Positions 27,107-34,455 of a DNA stretch of 38,730 nucleotides are shown in pieces (the first letter of the stretch is position 1; each line of letters starts with the position of its first letter). The stretch is from Oscillospiraceae bacterium (GTDB lineage: Bacteria; Bacillota; Clostridia; Oscillospirales; Oscillospiraceae). A model generated the notes under the pieces. The model was not told where the DNA came from. It made no database searches and was given only the letters and a program-made list of their open reading frames with translations. The translations under genes and the position numbers were made by a program. The stretch is taken from the NCBI GenBank assembly GCA_017541825.1, contig JAFXYJ010000097.1, positions 1-38,730 on the forward strand, written 5' to 3'.

Positions 27107-27574
27107 TTAACGGCCCTGTGCCGGATCGAGCTGCCGTTCCAGTACAGCGGCAAAGGCTTCCAGGCCGGCCCGATCCGTTTCGGTAAAGCGTCCGAGAACG
27201 GGACTGTCGATATCGAGCACCCCGAACACCGTACCGTCGGCGCGGCGCAGCGGCACCACGATCTCCGCGTTGGAGGCGCTGTCGCAGGCGATATGGCCGG
27301 GGAAGGCGTGCACGTCGGGCACGAGCTGCGTCCGGTTGTGTGCCGCGGCGGTGCCGCAGACGCCTTTGCCCGGACCGATCTCTATACAGGCCGGCTTGCC
27401 CTGGAAGGGGCCCAGGACCAACGTGTCGCCCTCGAGCAGGTAAAACCCGGCCCAGTTGATGTCCTCGAGCGACTCCCACAGCAGCGCGGCCGCGTTGGCC
27501 AGATTCGCGATCGAGTGGGGAACGCCCTCGATCAGGCCGCGCAGGCTTTGATTCAAAGCGTCATAATCGGTCAT
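27107..27574 (-). CDS. msrC: Free methionine-R-sulfoxide reductase (GAF domain)
   Basis: The 155-residue cytosolic GAF-domain enzyme reduces free methionine-R-sulfoxide with thioredoxin-type reductants. The motifs are diagnostic: GPFQGKPACIEI, GKGVCGTAA, and VPDVHAFPGHIACDSAS. Cys63, Cys73 and Cys97 have the same spacing as the three conserved cysteines of the E. coli enzyme. ATG at 27574 is chosen because AAGGAG precedes it; upstream in-frame codons lie between promoter and ribosome binding site. It heads an operon with the CHR transporter pair, suggesting an oxidative or oxyanion stress theme. Confidence 0.93.
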   Translation of the reverse strand: MTDYDALNQSLRGLIEGVPHSIANLANAAALLWESLEDINWAGFYLLEGDTLVLGPFQGKPACIEIGPGKGVCGTAAAHNRTQLVPDVHAFPGHIACDSASNAEIVVPLRRADGTVFGVLDIDSPVLGRFTETDRAGLEAFAAVLERQLDPAQGR

Positions 27575-27620
27575 GGGAGGCTCCTTTCCGCACGGGCAGC
27601 CATTGTTTCGCTTCCAGAAC

Positions 27621-27649
27621 ATTCTAAAGGAAACAAGCGGGAAAAGCAA
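27621..27649 (-). promoter_or_regulatory. Promoter of the msrC-chrA operon
   Basis: On the minus strand: TTGCTT (27649-27644), a 17-base spacer and TAGAAT (27626-27621). It is about 47 bases upstream of the start and divergent from the promoter at 27729. Confidence 0.72.
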
Positions 27650-27728
27650 GATTAACCCTCAAAAGAAGAACGTCAGCGGCTGAAAACATCAAAAGAAGAG
27701 AAAATCAACGGAAATAATGAGAAATCTG

Positions 27729-27756
27729 TTGATTCTTTATAAATCTGTGCTACAAT
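27729..27756 (+). promoter_or_regulatory. Promoter of the lipoprotein/type IV pilus-like operon
   Basis: TTGATT (27729-27734), a 16-base spacer and TACAAT (27751-27756), with TG one base upstream of the -10. AAATCTGTT and AAATCTGTG are repeated around the -35 and spacer. The transcript would start near 27763, which excludes the ATG at 27770 as a normal start. Confidence 0.75.
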
Positions 27757-27841
27757 CGAAACTAGGTCGATGCTATTATCTGACAGGAAAGAGTATAAAA
27801 GCCCGATTGAACTGCTGCGCCGGAAAAAAGGTGGTGTAGAC

Positions 27842-28792
27842 ATGGCTCGACGGAAACGCTTTTTGGCTGCGGCACTGATGGCAGCGCTGCTCCTGGGAGG
27901 CTGCGGAAACGCACAACCGAATAATGATACTCTCGAGGTATATGAGGAAAACGCCGTCCCCGCTGCGGCCTTTCGGACGGCCGTATATTATACCGCGCCG
28001 GCGCTGACGCTCTCGGAGTTTCACGCCGACTTGGCCGAGGGACCCGAGGACACGAGGATCGACCTGTCTGCCGTCTCCATGGGATATTTCGCCGTCTCCG
28101 CCTCCTCTGATCGCCGCCTCAAGCTGCAGGTGATCAAGGGGGACGACACCTATACCTACAACATCGCCTCCGACGGCACGCCGTCCGTCCTGCCGCTGCA
28201 GTGCGGCGACGGAAGCTATCATATACGGGTAATGGAAAACGTGGTGGACACCCGGTACGCTCAAATCTATGCGGTGGACTGCGAGGTGGAGCTTGCCGAT
28301 CCCTTCGCACCGTTTCTGGTACCGAGCGATTATGTAAACTACAATGCCGACTCCAGCAGCGTCACTAAGGCCAGGGAACTAGCGGAGGGGGCTGGCTCTG
28401 CGCTGGATGTGGTTACGGCGGTGTACGCATATATCGTCAGGAATGTCCGCTATGATTCCGTCAAGGCGACTACTGTGAACACCGGATATCTGCCCGATCC
28501 CGATGAGACCCTCCGCACGGGAGAGGGGATCTGCTTTGACTATGCGTCACTGGCGGCGGCCATGCTCCGCAGCCAGGGGATCCCGACAAAGCTCATATTC
28601 GGCTATGTGTCGCCCGACGATATCTATCACGCTTGGAATATGTTCTACACGGAGGAGACCGGCTGGGTGACCGTGAGTTACGAGGTCCGGAGCGGACTGT
28701 GGAACCGGCTGGATCTGACCTTCTCCGCCGGCGGCGCCAGCGACGAATTCGTCGGCGACGGGGGCAACTATTCTGAGGTGTATCAGTACTGA
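27842..28792 (+). CDS. Transglutaminase-like lipoprotein
   Basis: Starting at 27842, the 316-residue protein has a lipoprotein signal (lipobox LGGC, Cys21). A beta-rich N-terminal region (about 40-150) precedes a transglutaminase-like core. The putative catalytic triad is Cys231 (GICFDYASL), His263 (IYHAWN) and Asp291 (NRLDLTF). The usual Asp directly after GWVTV is Ser here, but clostridial relatives carry the acid in the later xDxTF motif. Such proteins act as surface proteases or cross-linkers. It is the first gene of the operon with the pilus-like machinery, 56 bases ahead, so a role in processing or fixing the exported fibre is possible. Confidence 0.87.
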   Translation: MARRKRFLAAALMAALLLGGCGNAQPNNDTLEVYEENAVPAAAFRTAVYYTAPALTLSEFHADLAEGPEDTRIDLSAVSMGYFAVSASSDRRLKLQVIKGDDTYTYNIASDGTPSVLPLQCGDGSYHIRVMENVVDTRYAQIYAVDCEVELADPFAPFLVPSDYVNYNADSSSVTKARELAEGAGSALDVVTAVYAYIVRNVRYDSVKATTVNTGYLPDPDETLRTGEGICFDYASLAAAMLRSQGIPTKLIFGYVSPDDIYHAWNMFYTEETGWVTVSYEVRSGLWNRLDLTFSAGGASDEFVGDGGNYSEVYQY

Positions 28793-28848
28793 TGACGTTT
28801 TTATTAAAATGAGATAACAGTATGAGCGATCGGAGGCATGAGAATACC

Positions 28849-29892
28849 ATGGGAAAACAGACACTGGACAGTTTGGGCGTCAGCGCCTTCTGCGAGAGCA
28901 TGGGCATGATGCTCCACTCCGGTATTCAGACCGACGAGGCCATATCGCTGCTGCAGCAGAACAAAAAACACGGCGGCGTGCTTGAACAGGGACTGGCGGT
29001 GATGAAGCAGCAAATCGACGAGGGCAGCGGCATGGCCGAGGCCATGCGAGAGAGCGGGATCTTCCCGTCATATGCACTGCAGATGGTTTCCGCAGGGGAG
29101 AGCTCCGGCCGGCTGGAGGACATCTTTTTCCGGCTTTCCCGGTACTTTGCGGATCAAAAGACGATATCGGACAAGCTACGCAACGCGGTGACGTATCCCG
29201 CAGCCATGCTGGTGATGATTATCGCGGTGCTGGCCGTGATACTGGGGATGGTGCTGCCGTCCTTTACTGACGTCTACGACACGCTCACGGGCAGTCTCGT
29301 CTCCTCTTCCTACCGCTACGTGCGCTGGGCGTACGGCTTCTGCTACGCGGCGCTAGCCGTCATGGTTGTTCTGGCCACGGCGCTGGCCGTCGGGCTGTGG
29401 ATGTGGAACCACGGCCGCCGCACCGTAGTGGAAAAGGCGCTGGAGCGGATCCCCCTGTGCCGGGCGATCCTGGAAAACCTGGGGATGTTCCGCTTCACCT
29501 CGGCGATGGCCACCTTTATCGCCAGCGGCGAGATGCAGGACGAGGCGGTGCTCAACAGTATCCCCATGACCGACTGCGCCGCTGTGGAGGATAAGCTGCG
29601 GCGGTGCGTGGAGGCAATGGAAAAGGGACGCAGTTTCGCCCAGGCGGCCTATGACGAGGAGCTCTTCGAGCCGGTATACGGGCGCATGCTGCTCGCCGGC
29701 GAGCGCTCCGGCAGTTTGGAGAGTATTCTGGGGAGGCTCAATGGTCTGCTGGAGGAAAACAGCGGCAGTCTGGTGGACCGGCTGGTGGGCATCGTGGATC
29801 CGCTGCTCTCCGGCGTGCTGATGGTGACGGTGGGGTTTTTGCTCATCAGCGTGATGCTGCCGCTGATCGGCATGATGAATTCCATCGGCTGA
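28849..29892 (+). CDS. pilC: PilC/GspF-type inner-membrane platform protein
   Basis: Taken from ATG 28849 (GGAGG 12 bases upstream), the protein is 347 residues; an in-frame ATG at 28822 would add nine. Two T2SSF domains are visible: the first with LGVSAFCESMGMMLHSGI and VSAGESSGRLEDIF, the second with MFRFTSAMATFIASGE and LLAGERSGSLESIL. Membrane segments lie near residues 120-145, 165-190 and 320-343. This family forms the membrane platform that couples the cytosolic ATPase to pilin insertion. At about 350 residues it is slightly shorter than typical PilC (about 400). Confidence 0.9.
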   Translation: MGKQTLDSLGVSAFCESMGMMLHSGIQTDEAISLLQQNKKHGGVLEQGLAVMKQQIDEGSGMAEAMRESGIFPSYALQMVSAGESSGRLEDIFFRLSRYFADQKTISDKLRNAVTYPAAMLVMIIAVLAVILGMVLPSFTDVYDTLTGSLVSSSYRYVRWAYGFCYAALAVMVVLATALAVGLWMWNHGRRTVVEKALERIPLCRAILENLGMFRFTSAMATFIASGEMQDEAVLNSIPMTDCAAVEDKLRRCVEAMEKGRSFAQAAYDEELFEPVYGRMLLAGERSGSLESILGRLNGLLEENSGSLVDRLVGIVDPLLSGVLMVTVGFLLISVMLPLIGMMNSIG

Positions 29893-29905
29893 AGGAGGGC
29901 ATGAG

Positions 29906-30220
29906 ATGTATACCGACGTCAAAAAGACGCGTTGGCGTGCGATCGCTGCCGTGCTGGCTGCCGCGACGCTGTTGGCGGGGCTGGTGTTCCTCCTGGGTCA
30001 CTACGCCGACCGGGATCTCGGCGAGGAGAGCGCCGCGGCCATATATGAAGCGGTCCGCCGCAGCGCTTTGCAGTGCTACGCAGTGGAGGGAGTATATCCG
30101 CCCGATCTTGCATACCTTGAAGAGAATTACGGGCTGCAGGTGAACACCGGAGACTTCCACGTCACCTATGAGGCTTTTGCCTCCAACCTGCCGCCGATAA
30201 TCCGCGTCACGGACAGATGA
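29906..30220 (+). CDS. Small single-pass protein in a pseudopilin position (A)
   Basis: The 104-residue protein has a short basic N-terminus, a membrane helix (about residues 12-32) and a small extracellular domain (ESAAAIYEAVRRSALQCYA, then VYPPDLAYLEENYGL) recalling the alpha-helix plus short globule of minor pseudopilins. It lacks a Gly/Glu+5 prepilin peptidase site. GGAGG precedes its start, 13 bases after the PilC stop. It is the smallest of four such proteins in a row; the role is inferred from context. Confidence 0.75.
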   Translation: MYTDVKKTRWRAIAAVLAAATLLAGLVFLLGHYADRDLGEESAAAIYEAVRRSALQCYAVEGVYPPDLAYLEENYGLQVNTGDFHVTYEAFASNLPPIIRVTDR

Positions 30221-30248
30221 TCCCGTCGGGAGAAGGGAGCCGATACCC

Positions 30249-30710
30249 ATGAAGAGCAAAACGGGCTCGCCGCTGGGCCTGTATATGATCGGCGTGGCCG
30301 CGCTGTTTCTGGTGGGGTTCTTTCTGCTGGTAGTTTTCGGCGCGCAGAGCTATCGGGATACTGTGGCCGGACAGCGCGGCAACATGGACGTCCGCGTGCT
30401 GAGCTCCTACCTGAGCACGTCGGTCCGCGCCTATGACGCCGCCGGCGGGGTGCGGGTACTCCGGGAGGAGGGGGACGAGCTGCGTCTCGCCGACGGCGAC
30501 ACCGGGTATTCGCTGCGTATTTATCTATCAAACGGCGCGCTCGTGGAGCAGTATTGCCGGGACGACGCCGCGCGGGATCCGGACAGCGCCCAGATCATCG
30601 GGGCGACGGAGACCTTTGCCGTCGAGGAGGTCGGGGAGGATGTCCTGCGGCTGACCACCGACGCGGGCGAGATCCTGATCCGTGTGCGCAGCGAAGGAGG
30701 TGTGTCATGA
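30249..30710 (+). CDS. Single-pass protein of DUF4860 type in a pseudopilin position (B)
   Basis: The 153-residue protein has a basic N-terminus (MKSKTGSPLG), a membrane helix (about 12-34) and an extracellular domain (NMDVRVLSSYLSTSVRAYDAAGGVRVL). This layout is recognisable as the DUF4860 family, which accompanies type II secretion/type IV pilus genes in Clostridia. The stop overlaps the next start (ATGA). A Gly is present at residue 6, but no Glu follows at +5, so classical prepilin cleavage is unlikely. Confidence 0.78.
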   Translation: MKSKTGSPLGLYMIGVAALFLVGFFLLVVFGAQSYRDTVAGQRGNMDVRVLSSYLSTSVRAYDAAGGVRVLREEGDELRLADGDTGYSLRIYLSNGALVEQYCRDDAARDPDSAQIIGATETFAVEEVGEDVLRLTTDAGEILIRVRSEGGVS

Positions 30711-31156
30711 ACCGACATCGGCAGATCACGGCTTTTTATATTGAAACGCTGGTGCTGATCCTTGTTTTTGTGTCGATCATACTGGTGCTGACCGGCGTGT
30801 TCAGTCTCTCCAAACGGGACAGCAGAGAGGCAAGACGGCTGACCAACGCCGTCACGCTTTCCCAGAGTGCCGCCGAGGCGGTCTCTGCCTCCGGGAGCGA
30901 GGACGAGCTGTTTGCCCTGCTCGACCGCGGCGGCAACGCGGTAAGGATGACCGGCGCCTCCGGCGTCACGGCGTTTTATGACACGGATATGCGTCCGGAT
31001 CCGCAGGGAGCGCTGCGCGTGGAGGTGACCTGGCAGCCGGAGATGACAGGGACCGGGACCATCGTCCGCAGCGTGATCCTGGCCCGGTACAGCGGCGAGG
31101 AGGAGCCCGTCTACCGCCTGGAGACGGCGGTGTTACTCGGGGAGGTGAGTCCGTGA
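30707..31156 (+). CDS. Single-pass minor-pilin-like protein (C)
   Basis: Start 30707 lies in the ATGA overlap and has AAGGAGG upstream (30695-30701); the frame is open further upstream but within the preceding gene. The product is 149 residues. Its N-terminus, QITAFYIETLVLILVF, resembles a type IV pilin helix with Glu at the +5-like position, but the residue before the putative cleavage point is Thr, not Gly. The ectodomain is short and beta-rich (VEVTWQPEMTGTGTIVRSVI). The next gene starts in the overlap GTGA. Confidence 0.77.
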   Translation: MNRHRQITAFYIETLVLILVFVSIILVLTGVFSLSKRDSREARRLTNAVTLSQSAAEAVSASGSEDELFALLDRGGNAVRMTGASGVTAFYDTDMRPDPQGALRVEVTWQPEMTGTGTIVRSVILARYSGEEEPVYRLETAVLLGEVSP

Positions 31157-31551
31157 AACAGGTACCTGTCAAGCTCGGGCCGCTGGCGCTGCTGCTGACG
31201 GTCATCAGCATATGCCTGACCGTGCTGGCGATCCTTATCTTTACCACCGCAAGGGCAGACCTGCGCCTGGCGGAAAAATACGCCCGGACCGTTCAAACGC
31301 GCTATGCGCTGGAAGTCCGGGGACAGGAATTCCTCGCCGATGCCCGGAACGCGGCGTCGGGGGGCGGCCTCTCGCCGACGGACGGTCTCGACCGGGACGC
31401 CGATGGCGTGTACTGGCATACCATCGAGCAGGACGGCTCCCTGCTGAAGATCGGCCTGCGGCAGCAGGAGGGGGAGCTCACTGTCGAGGCCTGGCGGCAC
31501 GAGCGGCTCTGGGAAGAGGACGACAGCCTGAACCTCTGGCTGGGAAACTGA
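31153..31551 (+). CDS. Single-pass minor-pilin-like protein (D)
   Basis: The 132-residue protein uses a GTG start at 31153, overlapping the previous stop, with GGGGAGGTG upstream. A membrane helix (about residues 10-31) is followed by an amphipathic helix (ADLRLAEKYARTVQTRYALE) and a small beta domain ending LWLGN. That order matches GspH/GspJ-like minor pseudopilins. KLG is followed by a hydrophobic run without Glu+5. The PilT-like gene follows 9 bases downstream. Confidence 0.76.
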   Translation: MKQVPVKLGPLALLLTVISICLTVLAILIFTTARADLRLAEKYARTVQTRYALEVRGQEFLADARNAASGGGLSPTDGLDRDADGVYWHTIEQDGSLLKIGLRQQEGELTVEAWRHERLWEEDDSLNLWLGN

Positions 31552-31560
31552 GGAGGAACC

Positions 31561-32613
31561 ATGGAAATACTGGAAATACTGCGAAAGGCGGTCGCAGACA
31601 GCGCCTCCGACCTCTTTCTGGTGGCCGGGCTCCCGGTGACCTTTAAATGCGGCGGCCGCCAGCAGCGCCAGGGGAGCGATATCATGAAGCCCGACGCGAT
31701 CGGCGCTCTGGTGGACGAGATCTATACCATCGCGCGCCGGGACCGGACGAACCTGGAGCGGAACGTCGACGACGACTTCTCCTTCGCCGTGCCCCAGCTC
31801 GGTCGCTTTCGGGTCAACGTGTTCCGCCAGCGAGGCTCTCTTGCCGCGGTGATCCGGATCATCCGCTTCGGTCTGCCCGACCCGGTGAAGCTGGGCATCC
31901 CCGAGAGCGTGCTGTCTCTGGCGGACAACAAGAAAGGGCTGGTGCTGATCACCGGCTCGGCGGGCACGGGCAAGTCCACCACGCTGGCCTGTATGATCGA
32001 CCGGATCAACCGAAGCCGGGACAGCCATATCATCACCATGGAGGACCCGATCGAGTACATACACCGGCATGAAAGATCCATCGTGACCCAGCGGGAGATC
32101 TCCATCGACACTCCGGGGTACCTGGAATCCCTTCGTTCGGCGCTGCGGGAGAGTCCGGATGTCATTCTGCTCGGAGAGATGCGCGACTATGACACGATCT
32201 CCGCGGCCATCACAGCGGCGGAGACCGGCGTGCTGCTGCTGAGCACGCTGCACACCTCCAGCGCGGCCAACACCATCAACCGTATCCTGGACGTGTTTCC
32301 GGCCAACCAGCAAAAGCAGGTAAAGATCCAGCTCGCCCAGCTCCTTCGGGGCGTGGTGTGCCAGCAGCTGGTGCCCTCGGTGGATGGCGGCCAGATCCCG
32401 GTGTTCGAGATCCTCAAGCCCAACGTGGCTATACAGAATATGATCCGTGAGGACAAGCTGCATCAGCTCGAATCTGCCATGCAGGCCGGGGCAGCGGAGG
32501 GCATGTGCACCATGGACGGAAGCCTTTTGCAGCTCTATCGGGAGGGAAGGATCACCAGGGACACGGCGCTGCTGGCCTGTGTAAACTATGAGAACATGTC
32601 CAAGAGACTCTAA
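31561..32613 (+). CDS. pilT: PilT-like secretion/retraction ATPase
   Basis: The 350-residue hexameric ATPase has the size and motifs of PilT. Walker A is GSAGTGKSTT (from about residue 132), followed by the Asp-box region TMEDPIEYIH with its downstream HERSIVTQREI, Walker B (DVILLGEMRD) and the His-box (LLLSTLHTSSAANTINRI). There is no N-terminal N1 domain of the PilB/GspE type and no zinc-binding tetracysteine. In other systems PilT retracts the fibre; here it is the only ATPase in the operon, so it may drive extension too, or the partner lies elsewhere. GAGGAACC precedes the ATG. Confidence 0.93.
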   Translation: MEILEILRKAVADSASDLFLVAGLPVTFKCGGRQQRQGSDIMKPDAIGALVDEIYTIARRDRTNLERNVDDDFSFAVPQLGRFRVNVFRQRGSLAAVIRIIRFGLPDPVKLGIPESVLSLADNKKGLVLITGSAGTGKSTTLACMIDRINRSRDSHIITMEDPIEYIHRHERSIVTQREISIDTPGYLESLRSALRESPDVILLGEMRDYDTISAAITAAETGVLLLSTLHTSSAANTINRILDVFPANQQKQVKIQLAQLLRGVVCQQLVPSVDGGQIPVFEILKPNVAIQNMIREDKLHQLESAMQAGAAEGMCTMDGSLLQLYREGRITRDTALLACVNYENMSKRL

Positions 32614-32652
32614 ACAGTGCACAAATCCATCGATAAAGGAGTGTGACAGGCC

Positions 32653-33900
32653 ATGCGGATTACCGACGTGGGGGAAAAGGACGTATTCGTGCGGATGCTG
32701 GGCGGCTTTTCCATCCAGTACAACGGCAAGCTGATCGCCGGCGGCTCCAAGGCGAACGAATCCCAGAGCGTATATCTTCTGCAGATCCTGATCCACGCCC
32801 GGGAAAAAGGCGTCAGCCGTGACCGGCTGGAGGATCTGCTGTTCGAGGACCGCGAAATCAGCAATGTGCATCACGCGCTCCAGAGCGTGATATATAACAC
32901 GAAGAGAAAGCTGGAAAAAGCCGGCCTGCCTTCGAGCAGCGTGATCGAACAGCGTAAGGGCATGTTCTACTGGTCCCATGAACTGCCCGTGGTAGAGGAC
33001 GCCGCGGAGTTTGAGCGGCTGTACCTCGAGTCCGAGAACACGACAAACCCGGACGAGCAGCTCGCGCTGCTCATGGACGCGGTCAACTGGTACGCCGGGG
33101 AATTTCTGCCCATGCAGACCGCCACGATCTGGGCTGCCCAGGAGGCACGGCGGCTCAAGGCCATATTCTGCACCTGCGTAGAGCGCGCCGCGGCGCTCCT
33201 GCGCATGAATCAGGACTATTTCCAGTTGGAGAAGCTCGGCCTCTACGCCGCGAAAATGGACCCGCTGTCCGACTGGGAGACGCTGGCTATGGAGGCACTG
33301 GCCGGTCTGCGGCGCTATGACGACGCCCGCAAACTCTACGATGAAACGGTGCAGTTCTACTTCAGCGAACAGGGACTGAGGCCCTCCCGGCGGCTCATGG
33401 AGCAGTTTGAACGCCTGGGCTCCGGGCTGCGGCATGAGCATGCGGCTCTGGACCAGATCCAGTCCGACCTGTCCGGCCTGACCGACAAGAAGCCCGGGGG
33501 ATATCTGTGCACCTACCCGGTGTTCCAGGGCATTTACCGGATGGTGGAACGGATGATGGAACGCGGCGGACAGTCTGTGTTCCTGATGTTATGCACGCTG
33601 GTGGACTCCAAGGGCAATCCGCTCAGGGAGGGGCCCGTGCTCGATGAACTGTCAGTGCGGATGTGCGACGCGGTGCACAACTCTATCCGCCGGGGCGACG
33701 CGATGTGTGTCTACGGCAAGGGACAGATCCTCGCGCTTCTGGTGAATACCACCCGTGAGAACTGCAGTATCATCCAGAAACGTATCAACTATCACTTTTT
33801 GGTGGGCCGTCAGCGTACCGGCATCGAATACTATGTCAACAGCCTTTTCAGGACGCCGTCGGGAGTCTTCGGCGATAACGGGGGAGGAGCTGTGAAATGA
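32653..33900 (+). CDS. BTAD-type (SARP-like) regulator with C-terminal GGDEF-like domain
   Basis: The 415-residue protein opens with a winged-helix-like region (VRMLGGFSIQYNGKLI, then SVYLLQILIHAREKGVSRDRLEDLLF). A bacterial transcriptional activator domain made of TPR-like helices follows (about residues 110-260). The C-terminal part (about 290-400) has the order of a GGDEF fold, with YGKGQILALL where the active site would be, so it is probably catalytically dead. AAGGAG precedes the start. Its stop overlaps the next gene's start (ATGA). It likely regulates this operon or responds to a nucleotide; the target is not visible. Confidence 0.82.
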   Translation: MRITDVGEKDVFVRMLGGFSIQYNGKLIAGGSKANESQSVYLLQILIHAREKGVSRDRLEDLLFEDREISNVHHALQSVIYNTKRKLEKAGLPSSSVIEQRKGMFYWSHELPVVEDAAEFERLYLESENTTNPDEQLALLMDAVNWYAGEFLPMQTATIWAAQEARRLKAIFCTCVERAAALLRMNQDYFQLEKLGLYAAKMDPLSDWETLAMEALAGLRRYDDARKLYDETVQFYFSEQGLRPSRRLMEQFERLGSGLRHEHAALDQIQSDLSGLTDKKPGGYLCTYPVFQGIYRMVERMMERGGQSVFLMLCTLVDSKGNPLREGPVLDELSVRMCDAVHNSIRRGDAMCVYGKGQILALLVNTTRENCSIIQKRINYHFLVGRQRTGIEYYVNSLFRTPSGVFGDNGGGAVK

Positions 33901-34397
33901 GTTCGAATGAGCACACCCAGTGGTACATCGGCGCGCCCAACGGCGTGGTGCTGTGCATCAACGCCGTCTCCGGCGGAGAACCGTCGGGGGAACTCTACCA
34001 CAGTTACAGCCCGGATCCCGTCCGTTTTGAAAACTTTGAGCAGATGACCCTGCGCATGGAGCATTTGTATGACGAGCTCCGCTTTCCCCACCCCTCGAAC
34101 AACAGCCGCACCTTTGCCGGTGAGATGATGCCGGTGCAGCCCACTTTAGAAAGGAAAAAGATCATGAGCGACGAATCTCTTCTGAGCAGACATGGCGAGA
34201 TTGGTACCTTTATCGTACGCGTACAGCACCGCCAGAACAGCAGCTGGCAGGGGCGTATCACCTGGATGGAGCAGGACAAGACCGTTTCCTTCCGTTCGGT
34301 CTGGGAGATGATCAAGCTCATTGAGAGCGCGATGGATACGGTCAGCGATCAGGAGGACGAGGCCGAACCTACTTGGTTTGAGTCCCGCGGAGACTGA
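33897..34397 (+). CDS. Conserved small protein, apparently two families joined
   Basis: The 166-residue protein has two unlike halves. The first (about 1-85) contains HSYSPDPVRFENFEQMTLRM. The second (about 90-166) contains HGEIGTFIVRVQHRQNSSWQ and FRSVWEMIKLIESAM, and looks like a complete small domain. An internal ATG at 34164 (residue 90) has AAGGA eight bases upstream, so a separate 77-residue product could also be made. It overlaps the BTAD gene by four bases, implying a functional link. I do not know a biochemical function for either half. Confidence 0.75.
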   Translation: MSSNEHTQWYIGAPNGVVLCINAVSGGEPSGELYHSYSPDPVRFENFEQMTLRMEHLYDELRFPHPSNNSRTFAGEMMPVQPTLERKKIMSDESLLSRHGEIGTFIVRVQHRQNSSWQGRITWMEQDKTVSFRSVWEMIKLIESAMDTVSDQEDEAEPTWFESRGD

Positions 34398-34455
34398 GCT
34401 TCCTCAGCAGGATCACGGCGAAACATCTACCAGATGAGGCAGGAGAGAATAAATA

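Noticed and set aside
27770..27841. Upstream ATG for the transglutaminase-like lipoprotein
   Set aside because: It falls about 14 bases after the -10 element, has no ribosome binding site, and would displace the lipoprotein signal from the N-terminus.
27757..27841. Cyclic-di-GMP riboswitch in the leader of the pilus-like operon
   Set aside because: The leader of about 80 bases shows none of the conserved riboswitch core elements that I could recognise.
31111..33441. 776-codon open frame on the minus strand opposite the PilT and BTAD genes
   Set aside because: It spans two well-supported plus-strand genes and their boundary, and shows no domain or start signal.
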